DNA from: Thiobacillus sp.
GTDB lineage: Bacteria; Pseudomonadota; Gammaproteobacteria; Burkholderiales; Thiobacillaceae
Length of the DNA: 8,393 nucleotides
Assembly (NCBI GenBank): GCA_003510325.1
Contig: DONB01000176.1
Coordinates: 440 to 8,832, forward strand
Direction of reading: 5' to 3'
The position numbers were made by a program, and so were the translations under genes. Below the pieces are notes generated by a model. That model made no database searches and was not told the origin of the DNA. It saw nothing but the letters and a program-made list of their open reading frames with translations. Every line of letters begins with the position of its first letter. Position 1 is the stretch's first letter. Below are positions 1 through 5,622 of this stretch, one piece after another.

Positions 1-206
1 TTGGCCTCGAAGCGCTCGAACAGGGTGAAGGCGTCGGCGGTTCCGCCGGCGAAGCCGGCCAGTACCTTGTCCTGATGCAGCCGTCGGATCTTGCGTGCGG
101 TGGACTTGATGACGATGTTGCCGAGGGTGACCTGGCCGTCGCCGCCGAGGGCCACGTCAGCGCCCCGGCGAACGGAGAGGATGGTGGTGCCGCGATATTG
201 TTCCAT
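1..206 (-). CDS. hslV: ATP-dependent protease subunit HslV (ClpQ), N-terminal part
   Basis: HslV is the threonine peptidase of the cytosolic HslVU (ClpYQ) complex, which degrades misfolded and regulatory proteins when coupled to the HslU unfoldase. Only the first 68 codons lie in the window; the rest is beyond position 1. The start is ATG at 206-204. Residues 1-6 (MEQYRG) are a short propeptide, and T7 should become the catalytic N-terminal threonine (TTILSVRR). The family blocks [12 protein letters not shown] and [15 protein letters not shown] follow with no interruption. No Shine-Dalgarno-like sequence precedes the ATG. The upstream DUF4126 gene stops 7 nt earlier, so translational coupling is plausible. 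A TATAAT hexamer overlaps that stop. hslU would be expected next, outside the window. Confidence 0.96.
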   Translation of the reverse strand, partial: MEQYRGTTILSVRRGADVALGGDGQVTLGNIVIKSTARKIRRLHQDKVLAGFAGGTADAFTLFERFEA

Positions 207-212
207 GGGGTG

Positions 213-218
213 ATTATA
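213..218 (-). promoter_or_regulatory. TATAAT hexamer just upstream of hslV
   Basis: The minus strand reads TATAAT here, a perfect sigma70 -10 match, ending 6 nt before the hslV ATG and containing the TAA stop of the DUF4126 gene. A transcript from it would begin at or near the ATG and be essentially leaderless, which fits the absence of a ribosome binding site. No reasonable -35 hexamer is visible 16-18 nt upstream. It may be chance, because the stop codon supplies half of the hexamer. Confidence 0.25.
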
Positions 219-804
219 CGTGGGCTGGCGGCGGCCTGGACTGCCGCATCCAGCGCCACAGGCGGCGCAGCAGCCACAGTGTGACAAGCATGAACACGGC
301 CAGTGCGACGAGGAAGATCAGCGGATGCGCGAAGGCCAGCCAGAGGCCGCCGCCGAGCAGGGCCTCCTCGCTGAACGAGGCGGTGATGTTGCTGGCCGGC
401 TCAGGGGAGGCGTTGATCAGCGCGCGCGTGCCGGCCTTGGCGACATGGCTGCCCGCGGCAAAGGTGCCGCCCAGCAGCGCTGCCGTGGTCTGGAGGGCGC
501 CGCCGCTATCGCCGAAGAATGCTGCTGCCAGCGCTGCGCCGGCGGGAATGCGGATGAAGGTCTGGATGGCGTCCGATGCGCTGTCGATCCAGGGGATCTT
601 GTCGCCGACGAATTCGGCCAGCGCCAGCAGGCCGCTGATGCCGATGACCAGCGGATGCATCAGCACCTGCAGCGATTCCGGCAGATCGAAGCCTGCATAG
701 CGGCCCGCGAGGCCGAGGATCAGCACCACCGCATACAGCCGCAAGCCCGCGCCCCATGCCACGGCGGCGGCAAGCGCGGCCTGGGCGATCAGGGCATCCG
801 GCAT
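214..804 (-). CDS. DUF4126 family integral membrane protein
   Basis: The 196-residue protein resembles the DUF4126 family, inner-membrane proteins of unknown function. It is strongly hydrophobic, with likely membrane segments near residues 8-32, 50-66, 85-97, 104-120 and 150-177, and a basic C-terminal tail (about 179-190). Recognisable pieces are [18 protein letters not shown] near the N-terminus, the central stretch HPLVIG...[12 protein letters not shown]...[13 protein letters not shown], and the AFAHPLIFL segment near the end. The open frame extends upstream to 921, but the start chosen is ATG at 804. The extra upstream 39 residues are Arg/His/Pro-rich, unlike the family, and overlap the STAS gene. 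The ATG overlaps the TGA of the STAS gene by one base (TGATG), implying termination-reinitiation. hslV follows after 7 nt. No function should be assigned. Confidence 0.85.
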   Translation of the reverse strand: MPDALIAQAALAAAVAWGAGLRLYAVVLILGLAGRYAGFDLPESLQVLMHPLVIGISGLLALAEFVGDKIPWIDSASDAIQTFIRIPAGAALAAAFFGDSGGALQTTAALLGGTFAAGSHVAKAGTRALINASPEPASNITASFSEEALLGGGLWLAFAHPLIFLVALAVFMLVTLWLLRRLWRWMRQSRPPPAHV

Positions 805-1922
805 CAGTCCCGATGGAGCGGAATCAGTTGCGCCAGCTGGTCGATGCCCATGACGCGGAAGAGTTCGTGAATGAGCGCGTTGTGTCCGCGCAGGGTGATG
901 GCCTTGCCGCTGCCTAGGCATTGCATCAGCACGCTGATGAACTGGCTGACGCTGCCGTAATCGACGCGGGTGACCTGGGAGAGATCGACCAGCACGTCGT
1001 TGTGGGTGGCGGCATAGCTGCCGAACTGCTGCAGGGCGCTGTCGTTGGCGGGGGTGATTTCACCGGATAGCATCAGGGCATCGTCGCGCGGCGCGGCTGG
1101 CTCGGCCTGCACCACTTCGGCGGCCTGGACCTCGCTCCACGAGGGCGGCGACACTTCGAAGCGAACGGCGTAGTCGACCGCGAGGTCTTCGAAGTTGTCC
1201 TGCTGGCCGAGCGTCTGATACAACTCCAGCAACAGCAGCCAGTGCACCGCCCGGCTGTGGGTGGCCCGGTTGAGATCCTGCAGCAAGGCGATCAGGGTAT
1301 CGACGCCGCTGACCTGCAGCTTGCGCTTGGCCTTGCGTGCGGCGGCGAGGATCTTGGCGCATTCGTCCGCACCGGTTTCGTCGACCATGGCGATGCGGGA
1401 AAAATCGATCCGCACGGCGGCTTTTTTGTCGGTGGCCGCGATGCCTTCGCGCAGCGTGGCAGCGGCGTTCTTGTCCAGCAACCCCGGCAATTCGAGACTG
1501 GCGGCCTGGGCCTGCTGGGCCTTGCCCGCGCCGTTGCCCGCCAATTTTTGCCAGACCGGCGGCGAGGTTTCAAAGCGCATCGCGTAATCGAGCGCCAACT
1601 GCTCGAATTCCTTTTCGCGGCTCTGGATGCAGTACAGATCGAACAGCATATGCCAGGCGCGGCGGTTGCCCGTGGTCAGGATGTCCTTCAGCAAACGCTC
1701 CGCCATCTCGGCCTGGCCGCTGGCGTAGAGGATGGCGGCCTCGTCCACCGGGGACTGCGGTGCGCCGCTGGTTTCCTCCACCACGATGCCGCTGGAGCCC
1801 ATGTCCATGGTCATCAGGGTTTCGGTGGGAGCGGAATCGGCTACGGGCGCAGTAGCCGGCGTCGGCTTGTGCGCAGGGCTGGGTGCCTTGTCCTTGCCTT
1901 TTCTGAAAAACGGGAGAGCCAC
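804..1922 (-). CDS. Tandem STAS-domain protein with FimV/TPR-like helical repeats
   Basis: The 372-residue soluble protein has no signal peptide and contains two copies of a composite module. A helical repeat at residues about 87-124 ends in LALDYAMRFETSPPVW, and a second at about 224-262 ends in LAVDYAVRFEVSPPSW. Each is followed by a STAS-like alpha/beta domain, at about 143-215 and 283-368. STAS domains act in anti-sigma-antagonist switches and other protein-protein regulation. At the usual phosphosite (DxSG) the first copy has DETG, placing T183 at the phosphoacceptor position. The second has DYGS, placing glycine there, so it looks non-phosphorylatable. Residues 10-60 are Pro/Ala-rich and probably disordered. 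The start is GTG at 1922, followed by ALPFFRKGK. An in-frame TAA lies 15 nt further upstream, no other good start exists and no clear ribosome binding site is visible. The gene overlaps the DUF4126 gene by 1 nt. The partner is unknown. Confidence 0.85.
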   Translation of the reverse strand: MALPFFRKGKDKAPSPAHKPTPATAPVADSAPTETLMTMDMGSSGIVVEETSGAPQSPVDEAAILYASGQAEMAERLLKDILTTGNRRAWHMLFDLYCIQSREKEFEQLALDYAMRFETSPPVWQKLAGNGAGKAQQAQAASLELPGLLDKNAAATLREGIAATDKKAAVRIDFSRIAMVDETGADECAKILAAARKAKRKLQVSGVDTLIALLQDLNRATHSRAVHWLLLLELYQTLGQQDNFEDLAVDYAVRFEVSPPSWSEVQAAEVVQAEPAAPRDDALMLSGEITPANDSALQQFGSYAATHNDVLVDLSQVTRVDYGSVSQFISVLMQCLGSGKAITLRGHNALIHELFRVMGIDQLAQLIPLHRD

Positions 1923-1936
1923 GGAATATGCGTGCT

Positions 1937-1942
1937 TTTATA
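1937..1942 (-). promoter_or_regulatory. Possible -10 element before the STAS gene
   Basis: The minus strand reads TATAAA in the 39-nt gap between the permease stop and the GTG of the STAS gene. It is the only AT-rich patch in this GC-rich gap and could be a -10 box giving a very short leader. No good -35 hexamer was found at the expected distance. It marks the most likely point for a promoter splitting the STAS, DUF4126 and hslV genes from the metal genes. Confidence 0.25.
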
Positions 1943-1961
1943 AGGGGTTCAGTGTCGGATA

Positions 1962-2726
1962 CTAGCGCTGTCCCTGGGTTGCAGCAACCCGCAGCACCCG
2001 GCTGGACAGCGTAAAAGCGGCCAGCGCGAGGACGATGGCCGGCCCGGCTGGCCAGTCGAACAGTGCGGAGGCGGCCAGCCCTGCCGCATACGCCAGCCCG
2101 CCCAAGGCCCAGCCCGCCAGCAGCGCGAGGCGCGACGGCAGGTTCCGGCCCGCCAGGGCAGGCAGGATCAGGCTGGCGAACACCAGATACACGCCGACCA
2201 GTTGCACCGACGCGGTGATCGCCAGCGCAAACGTCAGATAAAAGCCATGTCCGCCGAGGCGTTCGCCGCGCCATGCCATCCAGGCCAGCAAAATGCCGTA
2301 CAGCGCGGCAATCTGGATCGCCTGCGCGGGCGTGGCCCACAGGATCTGCCCGGTGAGCAGTTCGGCCAGATGCTCGCCGCCATGCGGGTCGCCCGCTAGC
2401 AGCAGCACCGCAAGGCTGGCCGCCACCACGAAGGTTGAGCCGATCAACGCTTCCTGGATGTCGGGCCAGCGCCGCTCGCATCCGGCCAGCAGCGCTGCGC
2501 CCGCCAGCGCGGCCGTGGCGGCTGCCAGCTGGGTGGGCCAGCCGTCGGCGGCGAGATCGAACGCGTGCGCCGCGACCACGCCGAGCACCGCCAGTTGCGC
2601 CACAGCCAGGTCGAGAAAGATGATGCCGCGCGCCAGCACCCGGCGTCCCAGCGGGACGTGGGTGGACAGCACCAGCAGGCCGACGATGAACGGCCACAGC
2701 AGCAGATCGAGCGGCGCCGGTGTCAT
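1962..2726 (-). CDS. Metal (zinc/manganese-type) ABC transporter permease, ZnuB/ABC-3 family
   Basis: The 254-residue inner-membrane protein is of normal length for the ABC-3 family, the permeases that take up zinc, manganese or iron from a cluster A-I binding protein. About eight hydrophobic segments are visible, near residues 8-22, 35-55, 66-82, 96-111, 132-152, 163-190, 199-222 and 226-243. The family-like stretch ARGIIFLDLAVAQLAVLG is at 32-49, and the loop DPHGGEHLAELLTGQILW is at 113-130. The two histidines in that loop (H115, H119) might contact metal; this is inference. The ATG overlaps the TGA of the binding-protein gene as ATGA, so the two are translationally coupled. No ATP-binding subunit is encoded beside them, and metal specificity cannot be read from the sequence. 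The gene ends in TAG at 1964-1962. Confidence 0.88.
   Translation of the reverse strand: MTPAPLDLLLWPFIVGLLVLSTHVPLGRRVLARGIIFLDLAVAQLAVLGVVAAHAFDLAADGWPTQLAAATAALAGAALLAGCERRWPDIQEALIGSTFVVAASLAVLLLAGDPHGGEHLAELLTGQILWATPAQAIQIAALYGILLAWMAWRGERLGGHGFYLTFALAITASVQLVGVYLVFASLILPALAGRNLPSRLALLAGWALGGLAYAAGLAASALFDWPAGPAIVLALAAFTLSSRVLRVAATQGQR
1976..1990. repeat. Perfect 7-bp inverted repeat at the end of the permease gene
   Basis: The sequence gggttgc-a-gcaaccc is a perfect inverted repeat around one central base. It lies within the last codons of the permease gene, before the gap leading to the STAS gene. As RNA it would form at most a 5-bp stem with a 5-nt loop. No T run follows on the minus strand, so it is not a typical intrinsic terminator. 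It could be an operator half-site pair or chance. Confidence 0.3.
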
Positions 2727-3652
2727 GGTGCCGCTTTCAGCAACTGGTCGATGGTGTCGTCGAACAGGCCGAACAGGTCGCCTGCGCGGGCGTTGCCGCC
2801 CACGGTGAAAGGCAGCGCCAGCGCCGGGATGCCGCTGCGCTGCGCCAGCCAGTCGGCCGGGCGCGGGCTCTGGTAGGCGGCGCGCAGCACGGCGCGGGCA
2901 GGCGTGGCCTGCAGCTGCGCGGCCACCCGGGCCAGATGGCCGACCGAGGGGTCGACGCCCGGTTTCGGTTCAAGCACCGCCACCTGCCTCAGCCCCAGCC
3001 AGCTTTCCAGATAGGGAAAGCCCTTGTGCTGCACGACGACGGGCATGCCCCGGAGCGGAGCGGCCTGCTGTTCCCAACGTGTGATGGCGGCCTGCCAGCG
3101 GGTCGAAAAGTCTTTCCAGCGAGCCTGGTAGCGCGCCGCCTGCGCGGGGTCGAGCTCGGCCATGCGGCGTGCGAGCGCCGCGCCGACGCGCGCGATGTTG
3201 TGCGGGTCGGTCTGGATATGCGGATTGCCGGCCGCGTGCACGTCGCCCGCCGAACGATCGAGCACGGCAGGTTTATCGAGCAGCGGCACGTACTGCGCCG
3301 CCATGAATTGTCCCGGCTGTCCGGTCTGGATCGCCGCGTTGCCCGACTCGGCAAGGATGACCGGCAGCCAGCCGATTTCCAGTTCGGCGCCGGTGCACAC
3401 CAGCAGATCGGCATTGCGTGCGCGGGCGATGAGCGAGGGCCTCGCTTCGATGCGATGCGGGTCCTGCATGGCCGTGGTGGCGGTGTAGACGCTGACCTGT
3501 GGGCCGCCGATTTCCTTTGCCAGCGATCCCCACTCGGGTTCGCAGGCGAAGACTTTCAGCGCCGCGTGCGCGGCGCCCGGCACCAGGATGGCAGCGCCCA
3601 GCAGGCCGACCAGGCGATGCAGGAACGGGATTTTGAAAAGGGATGTTTTCAT
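2723..3652 (-). CDS. Periplasmic metal-binding protein of an ABC importer, ZnuA-like
   Basis: The 309-residue protein belongs to the cluster A-I (ZnuA/TroA) solute-binding proteins, which capture divalent metal in the periplasm and pass it to an ABC permease. Residues 1-30 form a signal peptide ending PGAAHA, with likely cleavage before ALKVFAC. Three histidines fall where ZnuA ligands occur: H66 in QDPHRIEARPS, H145 in GNPHIQTDPHN and H209 in VQHKGFPYL. The His-rich loop of many ZnuA proteins is absent; residues 120-142 carry only one histidine (H139). The C-terminal part has PFTVGGNARAGDLFGLFDD instead of an evident fourth acidic ligand. The start is ATG at 3652, with a strong GAGGAG site 6 nt upstream overlapping the stop of the barrel gene. 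The stop overlaps the permease start by 4 nt. Zinc is the likeliest substrate from the three-His pattern; manganese remains possible. Confidence 0.9.
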   Translation of the reverse strand: MKTSLFKIPFLHRLVGLLGAAILVPGAAHAALKVFACEPEWGSLAKEIGGPQVSVYTATTAMQDPHRIEARPSLIARARNADLLVCTGAELEIGWLPVILAESGNAAIQTGQPGQFMAAQYVPLLDKPAVLDRSAGDVHAAGNPHIQTDPHNIARVGAALARRMAELDPAQAARYQARWKDFSTRWQAAITRWEQQAAPLRGMPVVVQHKGFPYLESWLGLRQVAVLEPKPGVDPSVGHLARVAAQLQATPARAVLRAAYQSPRPADWLAQRSGIPALALPFTVGGNARAGDLFGLFDDTIDQLLKAAP

Positions 3653-3658
3653 GTCGCG

Positions 3659-3664
3659 CTCCTC
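3659..3664 (-). promoter_or_regulatory. Strong ribosome binding site of the metal-binding protein gene
   Basis: The minus strand reads GAGGAG, 6 nt before the ATG at 3652 and overlapping the TGA of the upstream barrel gene. It fixes the start of the binding protein and suggests that this protein is made in excess over the permease, whose own site is weak. Confidence 0.7.
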
Positions 3665-5003
3665 AGAACTTGTGCGCGCCGTGGCTGCCCAGGCTGTGGA
3701 TGTACTGCACGTAGAACTGGCTCTCGTCGATGTCCTGCTGTGCCTCGTCGCGCGAGTATTGCAGGCGCAGGCGGGAGAATTCCGACGGGCTGTAGTCGAG
3801 CATCAGGCTGTGCCGGCGCGGATCGTAATCGGCGAGCGAAGCCAGGGTGGCCCCGGCATCCACGCCGTTGAACACGACGTCGCCGCGGAACAGCTGCTCG
3901 TAGCGGTAACCCGCGCGCCAGTGCGGGATGAATTGATAGACGCCTTGTGCGTAGAAGCCCGACTGGTCGGCCGAGTAGGGGCCCGTGATGCCGCCGGTGC
4001 ATAGGCTGGCATCCACGCCGGCGTCGTCGCAGGACAGCGCGCCCGATTCGCGGCGCTGGAAGTATTCGGCGGCGAACTTGAAATTCTGCTGCGTGGCGTT
4101 GCCGTTCGGTGCCCATTTCCACACGAAGTCGGCGAGCCAGGTGCGGCTCTTGCCAGAGAAGCCGCCTGCCACGTCAACGTCGCCGAGGTCGCGGCCTTCG
4201 AAAGCGCGTTCCTGCGGCCTGGTGTGCAGATACGACAATCCGGCGCGCCAGCTGTGCGACGTGCCGACGTCGTCGCCGACGTGGCCGAACAGCGCGAGGC
4301 TGGGGAAGCCGTTGCTGTCGCGTTCGGTGCTCGGGAAGGCGCCGCCGCGTCCGGCTTCCGCGCCGAATTCGAGGAAGATATCGGTCGGCGCCAGCCATTT
4401 CATTTGCAGACCGTCCTGCCCGTAGCCTTCTCCGAACAAGGCATCGTAGACCTGGCTGTTGGTGGCGAAATCCCAGGCGTGGGGATGCTGTTCGTTCTGG
4501 TAGCCGATGCCGGAACGGAAGCGTCCGCCCTTGACCGACAGCCCGTGGCCCAGGCTCGTGGTCTGGAACCAGGCTTCCTCGACGCCGACCTCTCCGTCGG
4601 CCAGCACGGCATTCAGATAGCCGCGAAACCAGGGGTCGATGCTGGCGGACAGCACCAGTTCGCTTTCGTCCACCGAGAACCCGCGTGACGGGCCTTCCGC
4701 CCCAGAAGGCAAGAAGCCGGTGATGCCGCGGTCGGCGCGGTCTTCCAGATGCGCATACTTGCCTTGCAGGATGAGCGAGATATCGGGGTTGAAACTGGAG
4801 CGAACGGGCGCAGGTTCTGCCTTGACCGGGGCCTTGGCGGTCTGGGCTTCGGTTTTTTGCAGCCGCGCTTCCAGCGCCTGGATGCGCGCCTCGTAGGCGG
4901 TTTTCAGTTCCTGCAATTCAGCACGCAGGGCGTCGAGTTGGGGGTCGGCGTGAACCGGAAAGGCGGCCGTCAGCGCGGCCGCCAGCAGGGCGGGTCGTAA
5001 CAT
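3663..5003 (-). CDS. Putative outer-membrane beta-barrel channel with N-terminal coiled coil
   Basis: The 446-residue exported protein has a signal peptide of about 19 residues ending FPVHA. Residues 22-55 form a short heptad-like coiled coil (LDALRAELQELKTAYEARIQ and onward). A Pro/Ala/Lys-rich linker runs to about residue 68. From about 71 to the end, alternating polar/hydrophobic, aromatic-rich strands suggest a beta barrel, and the chain ends in phenylalanine (HKF), as many outer-membrane proteins do. There is no sign of a TonB-dependent receptor plug domain, so a porin-like channel is preferred. C325 and C335 could form a loop disulfide. The start is ATG at 5003, with GGAG 7 nt upstream. 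It lies 10 nt before the metal-binding protein gene, so it probably admits metal or a metal complex across the outer membrane. That substrate is inferred from context only. Confidence 0.75.
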   Translation of the reverse strand: MLRPALLAAALTAAFPVHADPQLDALRAELQELKTAYEARIQALEARLQKTEAQTAKAPVKAEPAPVRSSFNPDISLILQGKYAHLEDRADRGITGFLPSGAEGPSRGFSVDESELVLSASIDPWFRGYLNAVLADGEVGVEEAWFQTTSLGHGLSVKGGRFRSGIGYQNEQHPHAWDFATNSQVYDALFGEGYGQDGLQMKWLAPTDIFLEFGAEAGRGGAFPSTERDSNGFPSLALFGHVGDDVGTSHSWRAGLSYLHTRPQERAFEGRDLGDVDVAGGFSGKSRTWLADFVWKWAPNGNATQQNFKFAAEYFQRRESGALSCDDAGVDASLCTGGITGPYSADQSGFYAQGVYQFIPHWRAGYRYEQLFRGDVVFNGVDAGATLASLADYDPRRHSLMLDYSPSEFSRLRLQYSRDEAQQDIDESQFYVQYIHSLGSHGAHKF

Positions 5004-5071
5004 GGGGGTACTCCATCAAAAATGAGAACGCGGTCGGCAGGCCTCTCGGCAGCCGGCTTCAGGTCCGGATT
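5004..5071. promoter_or_regulatory. 68-nt spacer before the barrel gene, with a short direct repeat
   Basis: This is the longest gap inside the ten-gene run. The 7-mer tcggcag occurs at 5034-5040 and again at 5046-5052, a 12-base period. The barrel gene's GGAG site is at 5011-5014. No convincing AT-rich Zur-type palindrome, -10/-35 pair or terminator hairpin was seen. The gap could hold a metal-responsive operator, but this is not demonstrated. Confidence 0.25.
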
Positions 5072-5371
5072 TCAGATGGCGTCGGGCGGCGCGCGGGCGT
5101 GCGCGTGGTGAGGCGAGATGGGGACGGTCGGTTGCGCCGCGGCCGGCACGAATGTGTGGCGGGCGGGTTCGATGGGCAGGCTGAACACCGTCGCCGGGGC
5201 GGCGCTGCCGAGGCTGGCCTGGGCCACGCACACTTCGCAGACCTTGTCGGGCAGCGCAGATTCGTGCGGGTCCAGATGGCCGAGCGCATGCGCAAACGCC
5301 GCCGCCTGGCCGAACAGCAGGGCCAGGACGAACAGCCAGGAAAGCAGGCGGCGCGGGAACATGGTCCGCAT
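5072..5371 (-). CDS. Small exported His/Cys protein (DUF2946-like), possible metal binder
   Basis: The protein has 99 residues from ATG at 5371, or 96 from ATG at 5362; neither start has a good ribosome binding site. A signal peptide or anchor is clear (RRLLSWLFVLALLFGQAAAFAHA), so the remainder should be periplasmic. Counting from the 5362 start, there is a CxxC pair (C42, C45) in KVCEVCVAQASLGS. Histidines sit just after the signal (H25, H29, H33) and near the C-terminus (H85, H86, H88). The tail ends ARAPPDAI, resembling small DUF2946-type or similar hypothetical proteins next to transport genes. The Cys/His content and the neighbouring metal genes suggest periplasmic metal binding or sensing, which is inference. 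The gene begins 14 nt after yidD. The frame stays open upstream, but that part lies inside yidD and is basic low-complexity sequence. Confidence 0.65.
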   Translation of the reverse strand: MRTMFPRRLLSWLFVLALLFGQAAAFAHALGHLDPHESALPDKVCEVCVAQASLGSAAPATVFSLPIEPARHTFVPAAAQPTVPISPHHAHARAPPDAI

Positions 5372-5385
5372 TCTACTCGCGCGGG

Positions 5386-5622
5386 CTATTTGCGCACATC
5401 GGGCGGCGGCACCGGATCGTAGACGTGCGCACAGCCGGGGCGGCAGCGGCCGATGCGCTTGGCGGCGAGCCAGCTGCCCTTCCACGCGCCGTGTTTTTCG
5501 ATCGCTTCCTTGCCGTATTCGGAGCACGTCGGCAGGTAGCGGCACTGCCGCCCCAGCCAGGGCGAGAGCGCGAGTTGGTACACGCGGATCGCGCCGATGA
5601 GGATCTTCTGCGCGAGGTTCAT
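5386..5622 (-). CDS. yidD: Membrane protein insertion efficiency factor YidD
   Basis: YidD is a small protein at the inner face of the inner membrane that assists YidC/Sec-dependent insertion of membrane proteins. The 78-residue sequence has the family pattern: an N-terminal amphipathic helix (residues 4-20), the core QCRYLPTCSEYGKEAIEKHG (C27, C33), a basic segment WLAAKRIGRC, and YDPVP near the C-terminus. The usual RCHPxxPGG stretch before DPVP is altered to RCRPGCAHVYDPVP, which adds a cysteine (C64). The ATG overlaps the GTPase TGA as ATGA, and a GGGGTGA stretch just upstream may serve as ribosome binding site. YidD normally sits between rnpA and yidC in the rpmH locus; here it is embedded in a metal gene run. 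The same frame is open far upstream, antisense-like to nothing but overlapping the GTPase, and is not real there. Confidence 0.9.
   Translation of the reverse strand: MNLAQKILIGAIRVYQLALSPWLGRQCRYLPTCSEYGKEAIEKHGAWKGSWLAAKRIGRCRPGCAHVYDPVPPPDVRK

Noticed and set aside
220..870. Plus-strand open frame opposite the DUF4126 gene
   Set aside because: Low-complexity translation rich in Gln, Arg and Gly, fully opposite a clear membrane protein gene.
1242..1943. Plus-strand open frames opposite the STAS gene
   Set aside because: No recognisable motif; the minus strand carries an internally repeated, conserved-looking protein with a consistent operon position.
1570..2697. Minus-strand 375-codon frame spanning the permease and STAS genes
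   Set aside because: It is out of frame with both; the translation is Arg/Ala/Gly-rich and would merge two well-supported genes.
2720..3871. Long plus-strand open frame of 383 codons
   Set aside because: It is antisense to the binding-protein and barrel genes. Its translation is Arg/Gly/Ala-rich with no domain, as expected from GC-rich codon shadows.
5004..5071. Zur operator or terminator before the barrel gene
   Set aside because: No AT-rich palindrome resembling known Zur sites and no hairpin followed by a T run; only a short tcggcag direct repeat was found.
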